Counted from the stretch's first letter, positions 35,301 through 45,973 are shown. The stretch is 64,000 nucleotides of DNA from Aquitalea magnusonii (GCF_003202035.1 NZ_QJKC01000002.1:313858-377857), one strand, 5' to 3'. Translations and numbers: made by a program. The notes: a model not told the origin generated them from the sequence alone.

Positions 35301-36311
35301 TCAGCGCTTGCCGGCTGCCGAAGCCTGGTCCGGCACGGGCCAGTAACGGGCCGCCCAGGCCTGCTGCCCGGCGGCATCCCAGAAGCTCCAGGCCAGCAGC
35401 CGACTGCGTTTCTGCCCCTGTGCCATGTCCAGCACCCGGCTTTGCTTGACGCCGGCCTCACGCAGGACGTGGCGCAAGGCCGGCAGGCTGTCGGCGCTGG
35501 ACAGCAGGCTGGTGAACCAGCAGCAACGCCGGGCAAAGCGCACACTTTCGCCTATCATGCTAGCCACAAAAGCCTGTTCGCCACCGGGATAACATAATTC
35601 GTTTTCCTGCCCGCCAAAGTTCAGCAGCGGCTGGCGGCCCTCCGCTTGCCCGCCCTTGCCCAGATTGCGCCATTTTCGCTGGCTGCCGGCAGCGGCTGCC
35701 GCCCGCGAGGCATGAAAAGGCGGATTGCACATGGTGACATCGAAATGCTCGCCACTGGCGATGATGTGGCTGAACATGCTGTCAGCATGCGGCTGGTGAC
35801 GCAATTCGATATGCGCGGCAAAGGCCGGATTGGCCGCCAGAATGGCCTGGCAATTGGCCAGCGCCACCTTGTCGATATCCGCGCCCACGCAGCTCCAGCC
35901 ATATTCGGCATGGGCCAGCAGGGGGTAGATGGCATTGGCGCCGACACCGATGTCCAGCAGCCGGATGGCATGGCCTTGCGGCAGGCGGCCTTGCTGGCAT
36001 TCGGCCAGCAGGTCGGCCAGGCAATGCACATAGTCGGCCCGCCCCGGAATGGGCGGGCACAGATAGGCGGCCGGAATGTCCCAGTCGTCAATGCCATACC
36101 AGTCGGCCAGCAGCGCGCGGTTGAGCAGCCTGACCGACTGCGGGTTGGCAAAGTCTATGCTGGGCAAGCCATGGGCATTGGGCCGCACATGGCTTTTGAG
36201 TGCGGGGCAGGCCTCAAGCAGCCGGGCAAAATCATATTGACCCCGGTGGCGGTTGCGCGGGTGCAGGCGGGGTGCTGGCGACCGCGCCTGGGCATGCGGT
36301 TTGGCTGGCAT
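35301..36311 (-). CDS. rlmF: 23S rRNA (adenine-1618-N6) methyltransferase RlmF
   Basis: RlmF (336 residues, E. coli about 308) methylates A1618 of 23S rRNA using SAM. The N-terminal LHPRNRHRGQYDF and IDFANPQSVRLLNRALL segments, the SAM site LLDIGVGANAIYPLL and the catalytic MCNPPFHAS (NPPF) are present. The start at 36311 follows from the family alignment, and a longer frame runs into the intergenic region. Confidence 0.93.
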   Translation of the reverse strand: MPAKPHAQARSPAPRLHPRNRHRGQYDFARLLEACPALKSHVRPNAHGLPSIDFANPQSVRLLNRALLADWYGIDDWDIPAAYLCPPIPGRADYVHCLADLLAECQQGRLPQGHAIRLLDIGVGANAIYPLLAHAEYGWSCVGADIDKVALANCQAILAANPAFAAHIELRHQPHADSMFSHIIASGEHFDVTMCNPPFHASRAAAAAGSQRKWRNLGKGGQAEGRQPLLNFGGQENELCYPGGEQAFVASMIGESVRFARRCCWFTSLLSSADSLPALRHVLREAGVKQSRVLDMAQGQKRSRLLAWSFWDAAGQQAWAARYWPVPDQASAAGKR

Positions 36312-36401
36312 GCAGACTCCTTGATACGGCAATACGGCGAAAAGCCGGCATTGTGCCAGCAATCGGCAGCGGCGTCCGATCCGCGCCCGCCACGCTGTGG
36401 T

Positions 36402-37178
36402 TCAGGGCAGCTTGGGCGCCGGCTGCGTGTCGTAGCGGGCTTCGATCTCACGGTAGGCGCCGCTCTGGCGCAGCAGGGCCAGACCACGGTCGAAGTTGTC
36501 GCGCTGCCATGGGTAACGAAAAGCCATCTGGTAGGGAGTGGGACCAAACAGCGGATAGGCGGTGACCGGTGGCAGCCGCCCCTGTTCGGCGCTGATCTCC
36601 TGGGTGAAATGGCTGATGATGCGCCAGTCACCCACGATGACATCGACGCGGCCGGCATACAGCAGGCGGTTGCGGATGATCTGATCGCCCTCTTCGCGGT
36701 AGCGGGTATTGGCACTGGCCATGGCGGCGAATGCAGGGCCCAGCAGTTGGCGCGCACGCTGGAAGCTGCTGATGGAATAGCGCTGCAGATCATTGATGTC
36801 GCGAATCGTCAGCTGGCGCTGGGCCAGGGCCACCGCCACATTGTGGTATTCCAGGTAGGGCTGGGAAAAATAGGCATGCAGCCCGCTGTAGGGATTGGTG
36901 GTGGCGATGCCGTCCAGCCGCCCTTGCTGCAACATGCTTTGCAGGCGCTCCATGGGTGCAAAGAATGGTTTCACTTCCATGCCGGCGCGCCGGGCGGCCT
37001 CCACCACGATGTCCAGCTCCAGCCCACGACGCTCGGCCTCGAAGACATAGGGTGGCTTGTTGCTGCCAAAGCCGATCTGCAACACCACGCCATTGGCCGG
37101 CAAGGCCAGCACCGGCATGCCAAACACCATCCAGCAACATCCCAGCAATACTCTGCCCAGTCTTGTCATCAGCTGCAC
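36402..37178 (-). CDS. Periplasmic solute-binding protein (family 3 type) next to a GGDEF-EAL gene
   Basis: A 258-residue protein with an N-terminal signal peptide (hydrophobic residues 8-22, cleavage near ALA). The type II periplasmic-binding fold reads LQIGFGSNKPPYVFE, then LELDIVVEAARRAGMEVKPFF and LQQGRLDGIATTNPYSG. No ABC permease or ATPase accompanies it. It starts 30 bases after the stop of a transmembrane GGDEF-EAL protein on the same strand. It could therefore act as a ligand-sensing partner rather than a transporter subunit, which is an inference. Start ATG at 37178 or 37169. Confidence 0.82.
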   Translation of the reverse strand: MQLMTRLGRVLLGCCWMVFGMPVLALPANGVVLQIGFGSNKPPYVFEAERRGLELDIVVEAARRAGMEVKPFFAPMERLQSMLQQGRLDGIATTNPYSGLHAYFSQPYLEYHNVAVALAQRQLTIRDINDLQRYSISSFQRARQLLGPAFAAMASANTRYREEGDQIIRNRLLYAGRVDVIVGDWRIISHFTQEISAEQGRLPPVTAYPLFGPTPYQMAFRYPWQRDNFDRGLALLRQSGAYREIEARYDTQPAPKLP

Positions 37179-37208
37179 TGCCTTGCTCTGCGCCGGTCGC
37201 CGTCATCG

Positions 37209-40200
37209 TCAGATGACCGGTCCGTCGCCCAGTTGTCGCCACAGTCCCTGCAGTTGCCACTGCCGGCACCATCCTTCCAGTTCGGCTGCCGGCATGGGCC
37301 GGGCAATGCCATAGCCCTGCACCAGGCGGCAGCCCATCTGCAGCAGCACCGCGCCATGCGCCATGGTTTCCACGCCTTCGGCAATCACCTGCCGCTGGAA
37401 CACATCCGCCAGCTGGATGACACTGGCGACGATGCCCAGATCGTCGACATCTTCCAGCATGCCGGATACAAAGCTCTGATCAATCTTCAGCGTATCCAGT
37501 GGCAGCTTGCGCAAGTATGTCAGCGAGGAATAGCCGGTGCCGAAGTCGTCCAGGGCGAAGTGCACGCCCAGTGCGCGGCATTGCTGCAGCACGGCCAGGG
37601 CCTGGTCCATGTCGGCCAGGGCCGCCGATTCCAGCACTTCCAGTTCCAGCCGTGCCGGTGGCAGCTGCGGGTAACGTTGCAATGCCTGCTGCAGATGCGG
37701 GTAAAAATCGGCATGCAACAAGTAATTGGCACTGACATTGATGCTGATTGCCATGCCCAGACCCTGCGCCTGCCAGCGGGCGGCTTGCGCCACGCCTTCA
37801 TCCAGCACCCAGCGGCCAAAGGCGGTTTCCAGCTCGCTGCCCTGCAAGGTGGGCAGGAAGGCGGCCGGGGCCAGCAAGCCGCGCTCGGGATGCTGCCAGC
37901 GGATCAGCGCTTCCACCCCGATGATGCGGCCGCTGCCCAGGTCGACCTTGGGCTGGTAATACAGCAGGAATTGTTGCTGTTGCAGGGCCAGTTCCAGCGA
38001 TTCCAGCGTGCGGCGGTGCAGCTGTGCCTTGCGGTCGCTTTCCGGGTCGAACAGCTGGTAGCGGTTCTTGCCGGAGGTCTTGGCCTGGTACATGGCCTGA
38101 TCGGCGTGGCGCAGCAGGGTGTCGGCATCGGCATCATCCAGCGGGTAGAGGGTAACGCCGACGCTGGCACTGGTGCTGATGCTTGCCGCTGCCAGGCTGA
38201 CTTCCTGGCGCACTGCGCTGAGTACGCGATCAAGCACCGGAATGCACTCATCATTACCTTCCAGCCCGCACAGCAGCAGGACAAATTCGTCACCACCCAG
38301 TCGCGCCAGCGTATCATCGGCGCGCAGCACCGATTTGAGCCGCTCGGTCACCGCAATCAGCAGCTGGTCGCCGGCCTCGTGGCCGTGCAGGTCGTTGACG
38401 GCCTTGAAGCCATCCAGATCCAGAAAACACACCGCGCAGGGCTTGCCGCTGCGCCGGCTGCGGATCAGCGCCTGCTCCAGCCGGTCGGACAGCAGGCGGC
38501 GATTGGGCACACCGGTCAGCGGGTCAAAATTGGCGATACGATTGAGCTCTGCTTCGTGCGCCTTCAACTGGGTGATATCGGAAAATATGCCGATATAGTG
38601 CTGGATCTGGCCAAACTGGTCGCGCACGACCGAGATCGACAGCAGCTCGGCGTACAGATCGCCACTCTTGCGCCGGTTCCAGATTTCACCACGCCAGAAA
38701 TCATGCTGCCGCACCATGGACCACAATTCCTGATAGAAGGCCGGCCCGTGCTGGCCGGAGGAAAGGATGGCCGGCGAGCGGCCGATGGCTTCCTCTTCGC
38801 TGTAGCCGGTGATGCGGGTAAACGCCGCATTGACCTTGGTCATCAGTCCGCTCGGCGACACCACCATGATGCCTTCATAGCTGCTGTCGAACACGATGGC
38901 CGCTTCTTTCTGCGCCAGCGCGTAAATCTTGTGTTCGGTGATGTCGGTATGCGTGCCGGACATCATCAGCGGCCGGCCCTGGCCATCGTACTCGACCACC
39001 CTGCCCCGCGACAGTATCCAGCGCCAGCCACCGGCCTGACTGCGGCAGCGCATTTCCATTTCATAAGCCGGGGTCTGCCCTGCCAGATGACGCTGCAAGG
39101 CCGCTTCCACCTGCGGATAATCTTCCGGATGGATAAGGCCCAGCCAGACCTGGCGGGTGATGGTGATGTCGCCGCTGTCCGGCGGATAGCCCAGCATTTC
39201 CTTCCAGCGCTGGCTGACCTGGAAATCGTCGGTCTGGATATTCCAGTCCCAGTACCCCTGGTCGGAGCCTTCCAGCACCCGCGCCAGCTGCTGCTCACGC
39301 CGCAGCAGCGTCTGCTCGGCCTGCTTGTTGTGGCTGATGTCGCGCGAAATGCCGAACAGGCCCACCACCTGCCCATCGGCATCGAATACCGGCCCCTTGC
39401 TCACCTGGAACACCAGCTCGGAGCCGTCTTGCAGCCGCAGGAACTCTTCGTGTGTGTGCAGCTTGCCGTCTCGCATGATGGCATCATCCAGCGTCATCAG
39501 CTCGGCGGCGGAGGCGGCATCAAACAATGCGCGGTCATCCTCGCCGATAATGGCGCTCACCGTACGCCCCACCATGCGGGCGGCAGCGGCATTCACCATC
39601 AGGTAGCGCCCCTGCCGGTCCTTGACGAAAATCGCGTCCGGGGTGCCGGCCACTACCGCTTCCAGCAGATTGCGATGGGTTTCATTGCGCCTGGCCAGCT
39701 GGCGCAGCAAGCCGCTGAACAAGCTGATGGCCGCGCCGCACAAGGCGAGAAAACCCCATTGCAAGGTCGTGAACGGCTCGGCGGCGCTGCTGTGAAAATG
39801 CGGCCTGGCCAGCCAGTCCACCCCGGCCACCGTCAGCGCGGTCGCCAGCAGCCCCGGCCCCATGCCACCCAGCAAGGCACTGAGGATGATGGGGAACATG
39901 AACATGATGAGCATGGGCCGCTGGTACACGCTGATCGGCAGCTGCTGGCGCAGGCCCAGCACAGCCAGCGCCAGCAGCACGGCAAACAGATAGCCCAGCC
40001 AGGGGGCGATGCGGACATGGCCCACGCGCTCGGCCCAGTTTTCCAGCAAGCCCGCCGCCGGCGACGGTTCTGCCGCCGGCACGGCGCGCAGGGAAAAGTA
40101 CAGCATGACGGTGGTGATCAGGACGAACACGCCACCTTTGTAGGTGGACAGCAGACGCATGGTGTCCGCATCGGCCAGCAGGCTGAGCAGGCTGTCCGAC

Positions 40201-40289
40201 AGCAGGATCCACAGCATGGCCAGCACGCCATAGGCGATGACAACCAGGCGGATATAACGATTACGCACAGACGCGACCATGCCAGCCAT
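37209..40289 (-). CDS. Membrane PAS-GGDEF-EAL c-di-GMP protein
   Basis: A 1026-residue protein predicted to make or degrade cyclic di-GMP. It has about five to six N-terminal transmembrane helices (residues about 10-185, partly KdpD/DUF4118-like). Three PAS domains follow (about 195-310, 325-440 and 450-570), then GGDEF (about 585-745) with intact LARLGGDEF and EAL (about 760-1010) with GVEALIRWQHPERG, ALDDFGTGYSSL and LKIDQSFV. Both catalytic signatures look intact, so net activity cannot be predicted. The PAS domains suggest redox or ligand control. The long opposite-strand frame across it is a codon shadow. Confidence 0.93.
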   Translation of the reverse strand: MAGMVASVRNRYIRLVVIAYGVLAMLWILLSDSLLSLLADADTMRLLSTYKGGVFVLITTVMLYFSLRAVPAAEPSPAAGLLENWAERVGHVRIAPWLGYLFAVLLALAVLGLRQQLPISVYQRPMLIMFMFPIILSALLGGMGPGLLATALTVAGVDWLARPHFHSSAAEPFTTLQWGFLALCGAAISLFSGLLRQLARRNETHRNLLEAVVAGTPDAIFVKDRQGRYLMVNAAAARMVGRTVSAIIGEDDRALFDAASAAELMTLDDAIMRDGKLHTHEEFLRLQDGSELVFQVSKGPVFDADGQVVGLFGISRDISHNKQAEQTLLRREQQLARVLEGSDQGYWDWNIQTDDFQVSQRWKEMLGYPPDSGDITITRQVWLGLIHPEDYPQVEAALQRHLAGQTPAYEMEMRCRSQAGGWRWILSRGRVVEYDGQGRPLMMSGTHTDITEHKIYALAQKEAAIVFDSSYEGIMVVSPSGLMTKVNAAFTRITGYSEEEAIGRSPAILSSGQHGPAFYQELWSMVRQHDFWRGEIWNRRKSGDLYAELLSISVVRDQFGQIQHYIGIFSDITQLKAHEAELNRIANFDPLTGVPNRRLLSDRLEQALIRSRRSGKPCAVCFLDLDGFKAVNDLHGHEAGDQLLIAVTERLKSVLRADDTLARLGGDEFVLLLCGLEGNDECIPVLDRVLSAVRQEVSLAAASISTSASVGVTLYPLDDADADTLLRHADQAMYQAKTSGKNRYQLFDPESDRKAQLHRRTLESLELALQQQQFLLYYQPKVDLGSGRIIGVEALIRWQHPERGLLAPAAFLPTLQGSELETAFGRWVLDEGVAQAARWQAQGLGMAISINVSANYLLHADFYPHLQQALQRYPQLPPARLELEVLESAALADMDQALAVLQQCRALGVHFALDDFGTGYSSLTYLRKLPLDTLKIDQSFVSGMLEDVDDLGIVASVIQLADVFQRQVIAEGVETMAHGAVLLQMGCRLVQGYGIARPMPAAELEGWCRQWQLQGLWRQLGDGPVI

Positions 40290-40413
40290 GACCTTGAACG
40301 GTGAAGGGACTGCCTCGAAAAGGCCGGCCCGACCCTGACGGCCTTGCAGTCAACAGGCGGGCGGACCATGCGGAAAATGCATGCCAGAAACCGCTGATTA
40401 TTTATGTATTTCC

Positions 40414-40435
40414 ATCAAAAAATCCATCTTTTGAT
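40414..40435. repeat. Short AT-rich inverted repeat
   Basis: ATCAAAA and TTTTGAT flank an 8-base spacer in the 200-base gap between the chemoreceptor gene and the GGDEF-EAL gene (both minus strand). It may be an operator for the GGDEF-EAL gene or part of a weak terminator. Nothing else was recognised in the gap. Confidence 0.35.
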
Positions 40436-40490
40436 AGAAAATCATTAAACCCGCTGGTTTTCCTGCTGATTTGCCGCAGTCAGCACCACG

Positions 40491-42680
40491 TCAACGCAGC
40501 CGGAAGCGGGCCACGATGGCGTGAATATGCTCGACCTGGCTGTCCAGCGCGCTCAGCGCTTGGTTGGTGGCATCCACCTCGCTGCGGGTTTCCGAGGCAT
40601 TGCCGGCGATGCCGCTGACATCATTGGCCACCTCGGCGCAGCTTTGCTGCTGGACTGCCACTTTCTGGCTGACGCTGCCAACCAGCTGCACCACCTGATC
40701 CGATTGCAGGCTGATGCTTTTCACCGCCTCACCAGCCTGGCTGATATTGTCCACACTGGTACTGACACTGGCTTCGACCGCTTGCATGTCACGCACCGCC
40801 ACCTGCACCTGGCTGCCGATGGATTTGACGATGATGTCGATTTCGCCGGTAGAACGGCTGGTGGAGTCCGCCAGCTTGCGCACCTCGTCCGCCACCACGG
40901 CAAAACCACGGCCTGATTCGCCGGCCCGCGCAGCTTCGATGGCCGCATTCAGTGCCAGCAGGTTGGTCTGGTCGGCCAGCGACTCGATCACCCCGACGAT
41001 CTTGGTAATGGCGGCACTGGAGTCCTGCAACTGATGCAGGCAGGCTGCCGTCTGCCCCACGGCGGCTGATACCGAACGGATATCACCCAAGGCGGTCTGG
41101 ATGGCTTCGTTGTTCTGTCTTGCCTGCACGGCGGACTCCGAACACAGCGCTGCTGCCTGGCCGGTCTTTTGCAGGATGTCCAGCATGCCGCCATTGAGCT
41201 GCTGCAATTCCTGGTCGATATGCTGCGAAGCACGCTCCCCGGCCTCGGCCACCGCGCTCAGATGCTGCGAAGTACTGCCCATATTGCGATTGGCCGTCAC
41301 CACCTGCTGCAAGCGCTGCTCCACTTCCAGCATGCTGTCCTGCAAGGCTTGCAGCAGATTGTTCAGCGCCTTGCCGGCCCGTTCGGCCTGCTTGCTGCAC
41401 AAGCCTTCCACCCGGCAGGTCAGGTCGAAATTGTCAGCGACTGCAATCATGGTTTTCTCAATGCGCCGCAAATCGTAAATCTGCTTGAAAGTCAGATATT
41501 GCCGATAGACCACGAACAGACCGAATAACAGCAGCAAACCCAGAACCAGCGTCACGTTCAGCATGGTATTGCGCTGGCTGGCCTGCAACGGTGCCAGCTT
41601 TTGCGCCAGCTGCGCCGGCGTCAGATGGTAGTAAACCAGCCAGGGCTTGTCGCTGTGAATCTGCAAGGGCAGGCTGAGCAAGGCCCCGCCCTGGGCCTCG
41701 GCCTGGCTCTTGCCGGACAGCAGATCCGCCAGCACGGTGTTGCGCCGGTCGAAGATGCGGATGCCGCGCTCGGCATTCACCAGCGCAAAGCTGGCCGCCT
41801 CGGCCGGCATTTTCAGCCCGGCCTTGGCCGCTTCTACCCGGTCTTTGTCGGTCAGCACCAGATAAGGCATGTCCAGCAGCGCGGCCTCGAAAACATTGGC
41901 ACGGACAATGGCAGAGATCACCCCGATAAACGCGTGCTCGTTGCTGTAAACCGGCACCGAATACAGGAAACCGGAAGCGTCATACACATTGCACTTGGAT
42001 TTGGAGTAGTACTGGGTATTGTCACAGGTGCGCATCAGCGGCGAGGTGGCTGCAGGAATATCATTCAGCACCTTGAAGTTGAAGCGCGGATAGGCTGCTT
42101 TCAGCTCGGCCAGCTGGCGCGGGAAATAGCTGTACTCCTCGTCCTCCATCTCTTCGGGCTTGTCCGGGTCCTTGCTCTTGGCTTCGTCTTCTTCTTTCTT
42201 GCCGGCCTCCGGCTCCAGCCGCACGGTGTCAAACATGAAAAACGGCACTTGGCCTTTTTTGTAGTCCAGCCCGTCCATCACCGCATACACCTCGGATACC
42301 CGGGTACGGCTGACCATATTGTTGAAAATCTGCTGGACCGTATTGAAAGCATCGGCAGTAAAGCGATGGCCGGCCACCACATCTTCTTTTTCGTCGCCAC
42401 GGTTGCCGCCATGAATCTGCCGCACACTGGGCAACAGGCTGATGGTGCGACTGTTTTCATAGATGGTATTGAACATGTCCTGCAGCTGGCGGCGCTTGCC
42501 TTCCAGTTGCGGCATGGCCTCCTGCTGGATCACCTGCTGCCGGGCTTCCGCCAGTCGCTCGGCATACAGATGGCGCAACCACCACTGACTGGCGACAAAC
42601 AAGATGGCAAACAGCAGCAGCAGCCAGAACAGCCGGTTGTAAAGGAATGCTCTCCAGGGAGACAAACGTGTTTTTGCCAT
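40491..42680 (-). CDS. Methyl-accepting chemotaxis protein, large sensor domain
   Basis: A 729-residue chemoreceptor. One N-terminal transmembrane helix (about 20-40) precedes a large periplasmic sensor region (about 40-350, probably Cache-like). A second helix (about 365-385), a HAMP-like linker and a cytoplasmic four-helix signalling domain follow. The invariant hairpin tip is clear ([19 protein letters not shown], then [15 protein letters not shown]). The tail ends in ARFRLR, so there is no CheR/CheB-tethering pentapeptide. The ATG at 42680 has a GGAAAA site about 12 bases upstream; a start at 42725 is less likely. Ligand unknown. Confidence 0.92.
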   Translation of the reverse strand: MAKTRLSPWRAFLYNRLFWLLLLFAILFVASQWWLRHLYAERLAEARQQVIQQEAMPQLEGKRRQLQDMFNTIYENSRTISLLPSVRQIHGGNRGDEKEDVVAGHRFTADAFNTVQQIFNNMVSRTRVSEVYAVMDGLDYKKGQVPFFMFDTVRLEPEAGKKEEDEAKSKDPDKPEEMEDEEYSYFPRQLAELKAAYPRFNFKVLNDIPAATSPLMRTCDNTQYYSKSKCNVYDASGFLYSVPVYSNEHAFIGVISAIVRANVFEAALLDMPYLVLTDKDRVEAAKAGLKMPAEAASFALVNAERGIRIFDRRNTVLADLLSGKSQAEAQGGALLSLPLQIHSDKPWLVYYHLTPAQLAQKLAPLQASQRNTMLNVTLVLGLLLLFGLFVVYRQYLTFKQIYDLRRIEKTMIAVADNFDLTCRVEGLCSKQAERAGKALNNLLQALQDSMLEVEQRLQQVVTANRNMGSTSQHLSAVAEAGERASQHIDQELQQLNGGMLDILQKTGQAAALCSESAVQARQNNEAIQTALGDIRSVSAAVGQTAACLHQLQDSSAAITKIVGVIESLADQTNLLALNAAIEAARAGESGRGFAVVADEVRKLADSTSRSTGEIDIIVKSIGSQVQVAVRDMQAVEASVSTSVDNISQAGEAVKSISLQSDQVVQLVGSVSQKVAVQQQSCAEVANDVSGIAGNASETRSEVDATNQALSALDSQVEHIHAIVARFRLR

Positions 42681-43117
42681 GTCGACGCGTTTTCCGATGA
42701 AATATGACAAACAGAAAAATGCCATTACCTCTGTTATAGAAAATTTTTAGTCGACATCAGCCTGTTTTCACCTTAATCGCTGCCGCTACCCATTCCACCC
42801 TCACTATTTAGTGACTAAAAACAGCAAATGACATCGCATCCTGTTTAAAAACTACGGCCATGTCAGCGCCAGCCACGCTGGCGTTGACATCCGCACAGGC
42901 CACAGCAAACCGTCTTGGCAAACCTGCCTTGCGCTGGCGCAACATTTAAATGACATTCAAATATAAAATCAGCAGTGGTGCCAACATGCTATAGAGTAAG
43001 GGCGGGGTCGCCGCGCGTGCGGCTTGCCGGCAGGGCAGCCGGGCAGAGCCGGACGGGGCAAACAGGTGGCATGCCGCGCTCGGCAGCAAACACATGACAG
43101 GTCTGAAAGGGGAATAA
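42681..43117. other. Divergent promoter region between two chemoreceptor genes
   Basis: About 437 bases without a convincing gene. It includes an AT-rich part (42700-42850) with a palindrome TTTAGT-G-ACTAAA at 42807-42819 and a possible -10 (TATAAA, 42962-42967) without a good -35. No acceptable sigma-28 site was found in either direction. It probably contains the promoters of both receptors. Confidence 0.5.
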
Positions 43118-44695
43118 ATGAGCATCGCCAGAAAAATGCTGTTACTCAGTGCGATAACGATTCTGGGCTTTATCGCCATCGGCGTGGCAGTGTTCATCAG
43201 CCTTGGCAATCTGCAAAGCAACCAGAATGACCTGACCCGCCGCACGGAACATATCCAGCGCCTCTTGGAGGTGAAAGCCAGCGCCCTTTCCACCATCCAG
43301 CTGGACCCCACCACCGTGGAAACCGCCAAGATATTTTCCGATGCCGAAAAAAACATCGAGCTGCAACTGGGCCAGCTGGAAAAGCTGGCCCGCCGACCGG
43401 CCATCCAGGAGCAGGCCAGGCAGATCAGGGCGCAATGGCAACGCTATGACCAGGACTCGCATGCGCTGATGAACCAGGCCAAGACCGATGCCAAGGCAGC
43501 CAATGATCAGTTGATCCCCTTGTACAACAAGGAATTCCTGCCGCTGCAACACACCGTGGAAGCGGCCATCAGCAGCATGAGCAAGGATTGTGACAGCTCC
43601 AAGGCCAAGGTGGCCGAGCTGCTGGCCCTGCAGTTCTGGCTGGTGCTGACACCGCTGCTGGTACTGGCCTGCTGCTTGCTGCTGTTTGTCAGCAGCATTT
43701 CCCGCAGCCTGAAAACCAGCCTGCAACAGATGCTGCAGGCCTTGCAACAACTGAGTACCGGACAACTGGCAACCCGGCTGCCGGCTGCCGGCAAGGACGA
43801 GCTGGCGGACATCGCCCGCGCGGTCAACCAGTTCATCGAACACACCCATGCCATGGTGCAGCAGTTCCAGCAGGGTTCGCAGCAGCTGTCTTCCTCTGCC
43901 GTGGTGCTGTATGGCACCGCCAAGGAAATTGTCAGCAGCGTGAACAGCCAGAACGAAGCGGCAGCCTCGATGGCGGCGGCAGTGGAGCAGATGTCGGTCA
44001 GCGTCAACCATGTGGCCAACAATGCCGGCACCGCGCTGCAGCTGTCACACAACGCGGGCGAGATTTCCCGTCAGGGCGGGCAGATCATTCACGACGCCGC
44101 CGCCGAGATGAGCCACATCGTCAATGCAGTGCACAACGCCAGCGATACGGTACAGGAGCTGAACCAGCACTCGCGCAATATTTCCGCCGTGGTGCAGGTG
44201 ATCAAGGAAATCGCCGACCAGACCAATCTGCTGGCCTTGAACGCGTCCATCGAGGCGGCGCGCGCTGGCGAACAGGGGCGCGGCTTTGCCGTGGTGGCGG
44301 ACGAAGTACGCTCGCTGGCGGAACGCACCAGCAGCTCGACCCAGGAAATCGGCAAGATGATCAGCCAGATCCAGGGCAGTACCGACACCGCCGCCCGGGA
44401 AATGGAGCAAGTGGTGCTGCGGGTAGGCAGTGGCGAACAGCTGGCCAAGCAGGCCGGCCAGCGCATGGGCGAAATCCAGAGCGGTACCGAACAAGTGATC
44501 AGTGCCATCAATGCCATCTCCACCGCCCTGCAGCAGCAAAGCGCCACCAGCCACGAGATTGCCGCCCAGGTGGAAAAAGTGGCCAGGATGACCGAGGACA
44601 ATCATGGTGCGGCGCGGCACACCTCGGATTCGGCCGGCGAACTGGAGCAGCTGGCAAGCCAGATGCAGGGCGTGGTCAGCCGCTTTCGCACCTGA
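43118..44695 (+). CDS. Methyl-accepting chemotaxis protein, four-helix-bundle sensor
   Basis: A 525-residue chemoreceptor with a first membrane helix (residues 8-28) and a compact periplasmic domain of about 150 residues, predicted four-helix bundle. A second helix (about 172-194) is followed by HAMP (about 195-247) and a signalling domain with [19 protein letters not shown] and [16 protein letters not shown]. The tail ends SRFRT, with no pentapeptide. The start follows AAAGGGG. Its last 20 bases overlap the convergent YkgJ-type gene. It is divergent from the other receptor. Confidence 0.93.
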   Translation: MSIARKMLLLSAITILGFIAIGVAVFISLGNLQSNQNDLTRRTEHIQRLLEVKASALSTIQLDPTTVETAKIFSDAEKNIELQLGQLEKLARRPAIQEQARQIRAQWQRYDQDSHALMNQAKTDAKAANDQLIPLYNKEFLPLQHTVEAAISSMSKDCDSSKAKVAELLALQFWLVLTPLLVLACCLLLFVSSISRSLKTSLQQMLQALQQLSTGQLATRLPAAGKDELADIARAVNQFIEHTHAMVQQFQQGSQQLSSSAVVLYGTAKEIVSSVNSQNEAAASMAAAVEQMSVSVNHVANNAGTALQLSHNAGEISRQGGQIIHDAAAEMSHIVNAVHNASDTVQELNQHSRNISAVVQVIKEIADQTNLLALNASIEAARAGEQGRGFAVVADEVRSLAERTSSSTQEIGKMISQIQGSTDTAAREMEQVVLRVGSGEQLAKQAGQRMGEIQSGTEQVISAINAISTALQQQSATSHEIAAQVEKVARMTEDNHGAARHTSDSAGELEQLASQMQGVVSRFRT

Positions 44696-45032
44696 ACGCC
44701 TCGGCAGCGGCCAGCGCCGGCAAGCCATGCCGCTGTCTGGCCTTGCGGCATTGCGCATCCCCCGCCCGTACTTCGCGACAGGGCGAGGGGCGCTGGGCAT
44801 ACAGGCTGCAGGACACGGACTGCCCCACTTCACCCTGCAAAGCATGGCAGCGCGGCGCCGGCTGGTTGGTGCCGCGCAAACAGGCATGCCAGGGGCTGGC
44901 TTGTTCCAGTACGGTATCGGGCAGACCAAGGCTGACCGCCTCGGCCCAGTAGAAGGAAACACGAAAACTGGCGCAACAGGCGCCACAATCCAGGCATGGA
45001 TTGAAAGTGACAGTGGCAGGAGCGTTCATCAT
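44676..45032 (-). CDS. YkgJ-family cysteine-cluster protein
   Basis: A 118-residue protein of the YkgJ/UPF0153 group, predicted to bind a metal or Fe-S/zinc centre. The N-terminal cluster CLDCGACC is followed by Cys residues in [28 protein letters not shown] and AQC. Function is not established for the family. It is convergent with, and overlaps by 20 bases, the chemoreceptor gene. A second ATG lies one codon in (45029). Confidence 0.88.
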   Translation of the reverse strand: MMNAPATVTFNPCLDCGACCASFRVSFYWAEAVSLGLPDTVLEQASPWHACLRGTNQPAPRCHALQGEVGQSVSCSLYAQRPSPCREVRAGDAQCRKARQRHGLPALAAAEAFRCESG

Positions 45033-45280
45033 TCAGCGTGTCAGACAAAGTGATGGACCATCCGCTGGCCGCTAGCAGCCGCAGCAGAGTAGCTGCACCG
45101 CGGCCACCTGTGGGTGGTTTCGCACACGGATACAGCCGGGCAGCACTATACCTGCCGGTCATTACTCAGAAAAGTCTGACTTCTACTGCAGCGCAGCAAC
45201 AGGCCACAGCCCCTGCCGGACCGCTGCCAGGCTAGCGCAAGGCGCATCTCCCTACACAGTCAAAAGCCTGCCTTGTCTGG

Positions 45281-45886
45281 TCACTTGTCCCCGGGGCAGG
45301 TCTGCGCCTGCTGGTTCAGGCCCTGCTGTTCCACCCGGAAACGGGCGATGGTGCGTCCATCCTGCTGTTGTAGCGTGACGACATACAGGCTGTCGAAATC
45401 ACTGTAGTGCCAGGCCGGCACCTGGGCCGGGTCGGCGCCATAACGGCCCAGCAGTTGCGCCGCCAGCTTGGCCACCAGCCGGTGCTCCCAGGCCACGAAC
45501 ACGGTGGCATCCCGGTTGGCCGGGCTGGTGATGGCGGCCTCCAGCGCGTCCAGCTCATCCAGGCCAAAGTCAGTATTCACCGGCAAGCCCAGACGGATGG
45601 CGGTGGGCTCGATGGTGGCCAGCGGGCGGATGTAGTTGTACGGCACGCCGCCGTCTTTCTTGCGGATGCCGGGATTGGGGGCGAACAAGGCAGCCGGACG
45701 GTCAAACTTGCGCTGCAGCACTGCCGGCAATGCCAGCGCCCGGTTTAGCCCCTGGCAGCTCAGCTGCCCCAGACCGGCCTCCGGCTTTTCGGCATGGCGA
45801 AACAGCACGATGGTTTCATCCGCCAGGCAGATGCTGGACAGCAACAGGCCGGCGCAGAAGGTCAGGGAGGTCAGTGGTTTTTTCAT
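45281..45886 (-). CDS. Periplasmic histidine phosphatase family protein
   Basis: A 201-residue protein with a signal peptide (MKKPLTSLTFCAGLLLSSICLA, residues 1-22). The histidine-phosphatase entry motif reads VLFRHAEKPE, with the phosphohistidine His in RHA and a second catalytic His likely in VAWEHRLV. The substrate is unknown; related exported proteins remove phosphate from small esters. The ATG at 45886 is chosen because it begins the signal peptide. It stands alone. Confidence 0.85.
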   Translation of the reverse strand: MKKPLTSLTFCAGLLLSSICLADETIVLFRHAEKPEAGLGQLSCQGLNRALALPAVLQRKFDRPAALFAPNPGIRKKDGGVPYNYIRPLATIEPTAIRLGLPVNTDFGLDELDALEAAITSPANRDATVFVAWEHRLVAKLAAQLLGRYGADPAQVPAWHYSDFDSLYVVTLQQQDGRTIARFRVEQQGLNQQAQTCPGDK

Positions 45887-45973
45887 CAGGATGATCCGGA
45901 AAAGTCTGCTGGCAGAAAATGCTGGCAGGCTAGCAGAAAAGCAGCCGTGCTGACCAATCACGTCGGCTTGGGC

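Noticed and set aside
35646-40304. Plus-strand open frame of about 1550 codons across rlmF, the binding-protein gene and the GGDEF-EAL gene
   Set aside because: It lies opposite three well-supported genes, shows the His/Gln/Ala-rich composition of a high-GC codon shadow, and has no recognisable domain.
42690-42720. Weak sigma-28-like match upstream of the minus-strand chemoreceptor
   Set aside because: About half of the positions match in each box, which is no better than chance in an AT-rich region.
42884-42912. Perfect TTGACA upstream of the plus-strand chemoreceptor
   Set aside because: No -10-like hexamer occurs 16-18 bases downstream, so it was not called as a promoter.
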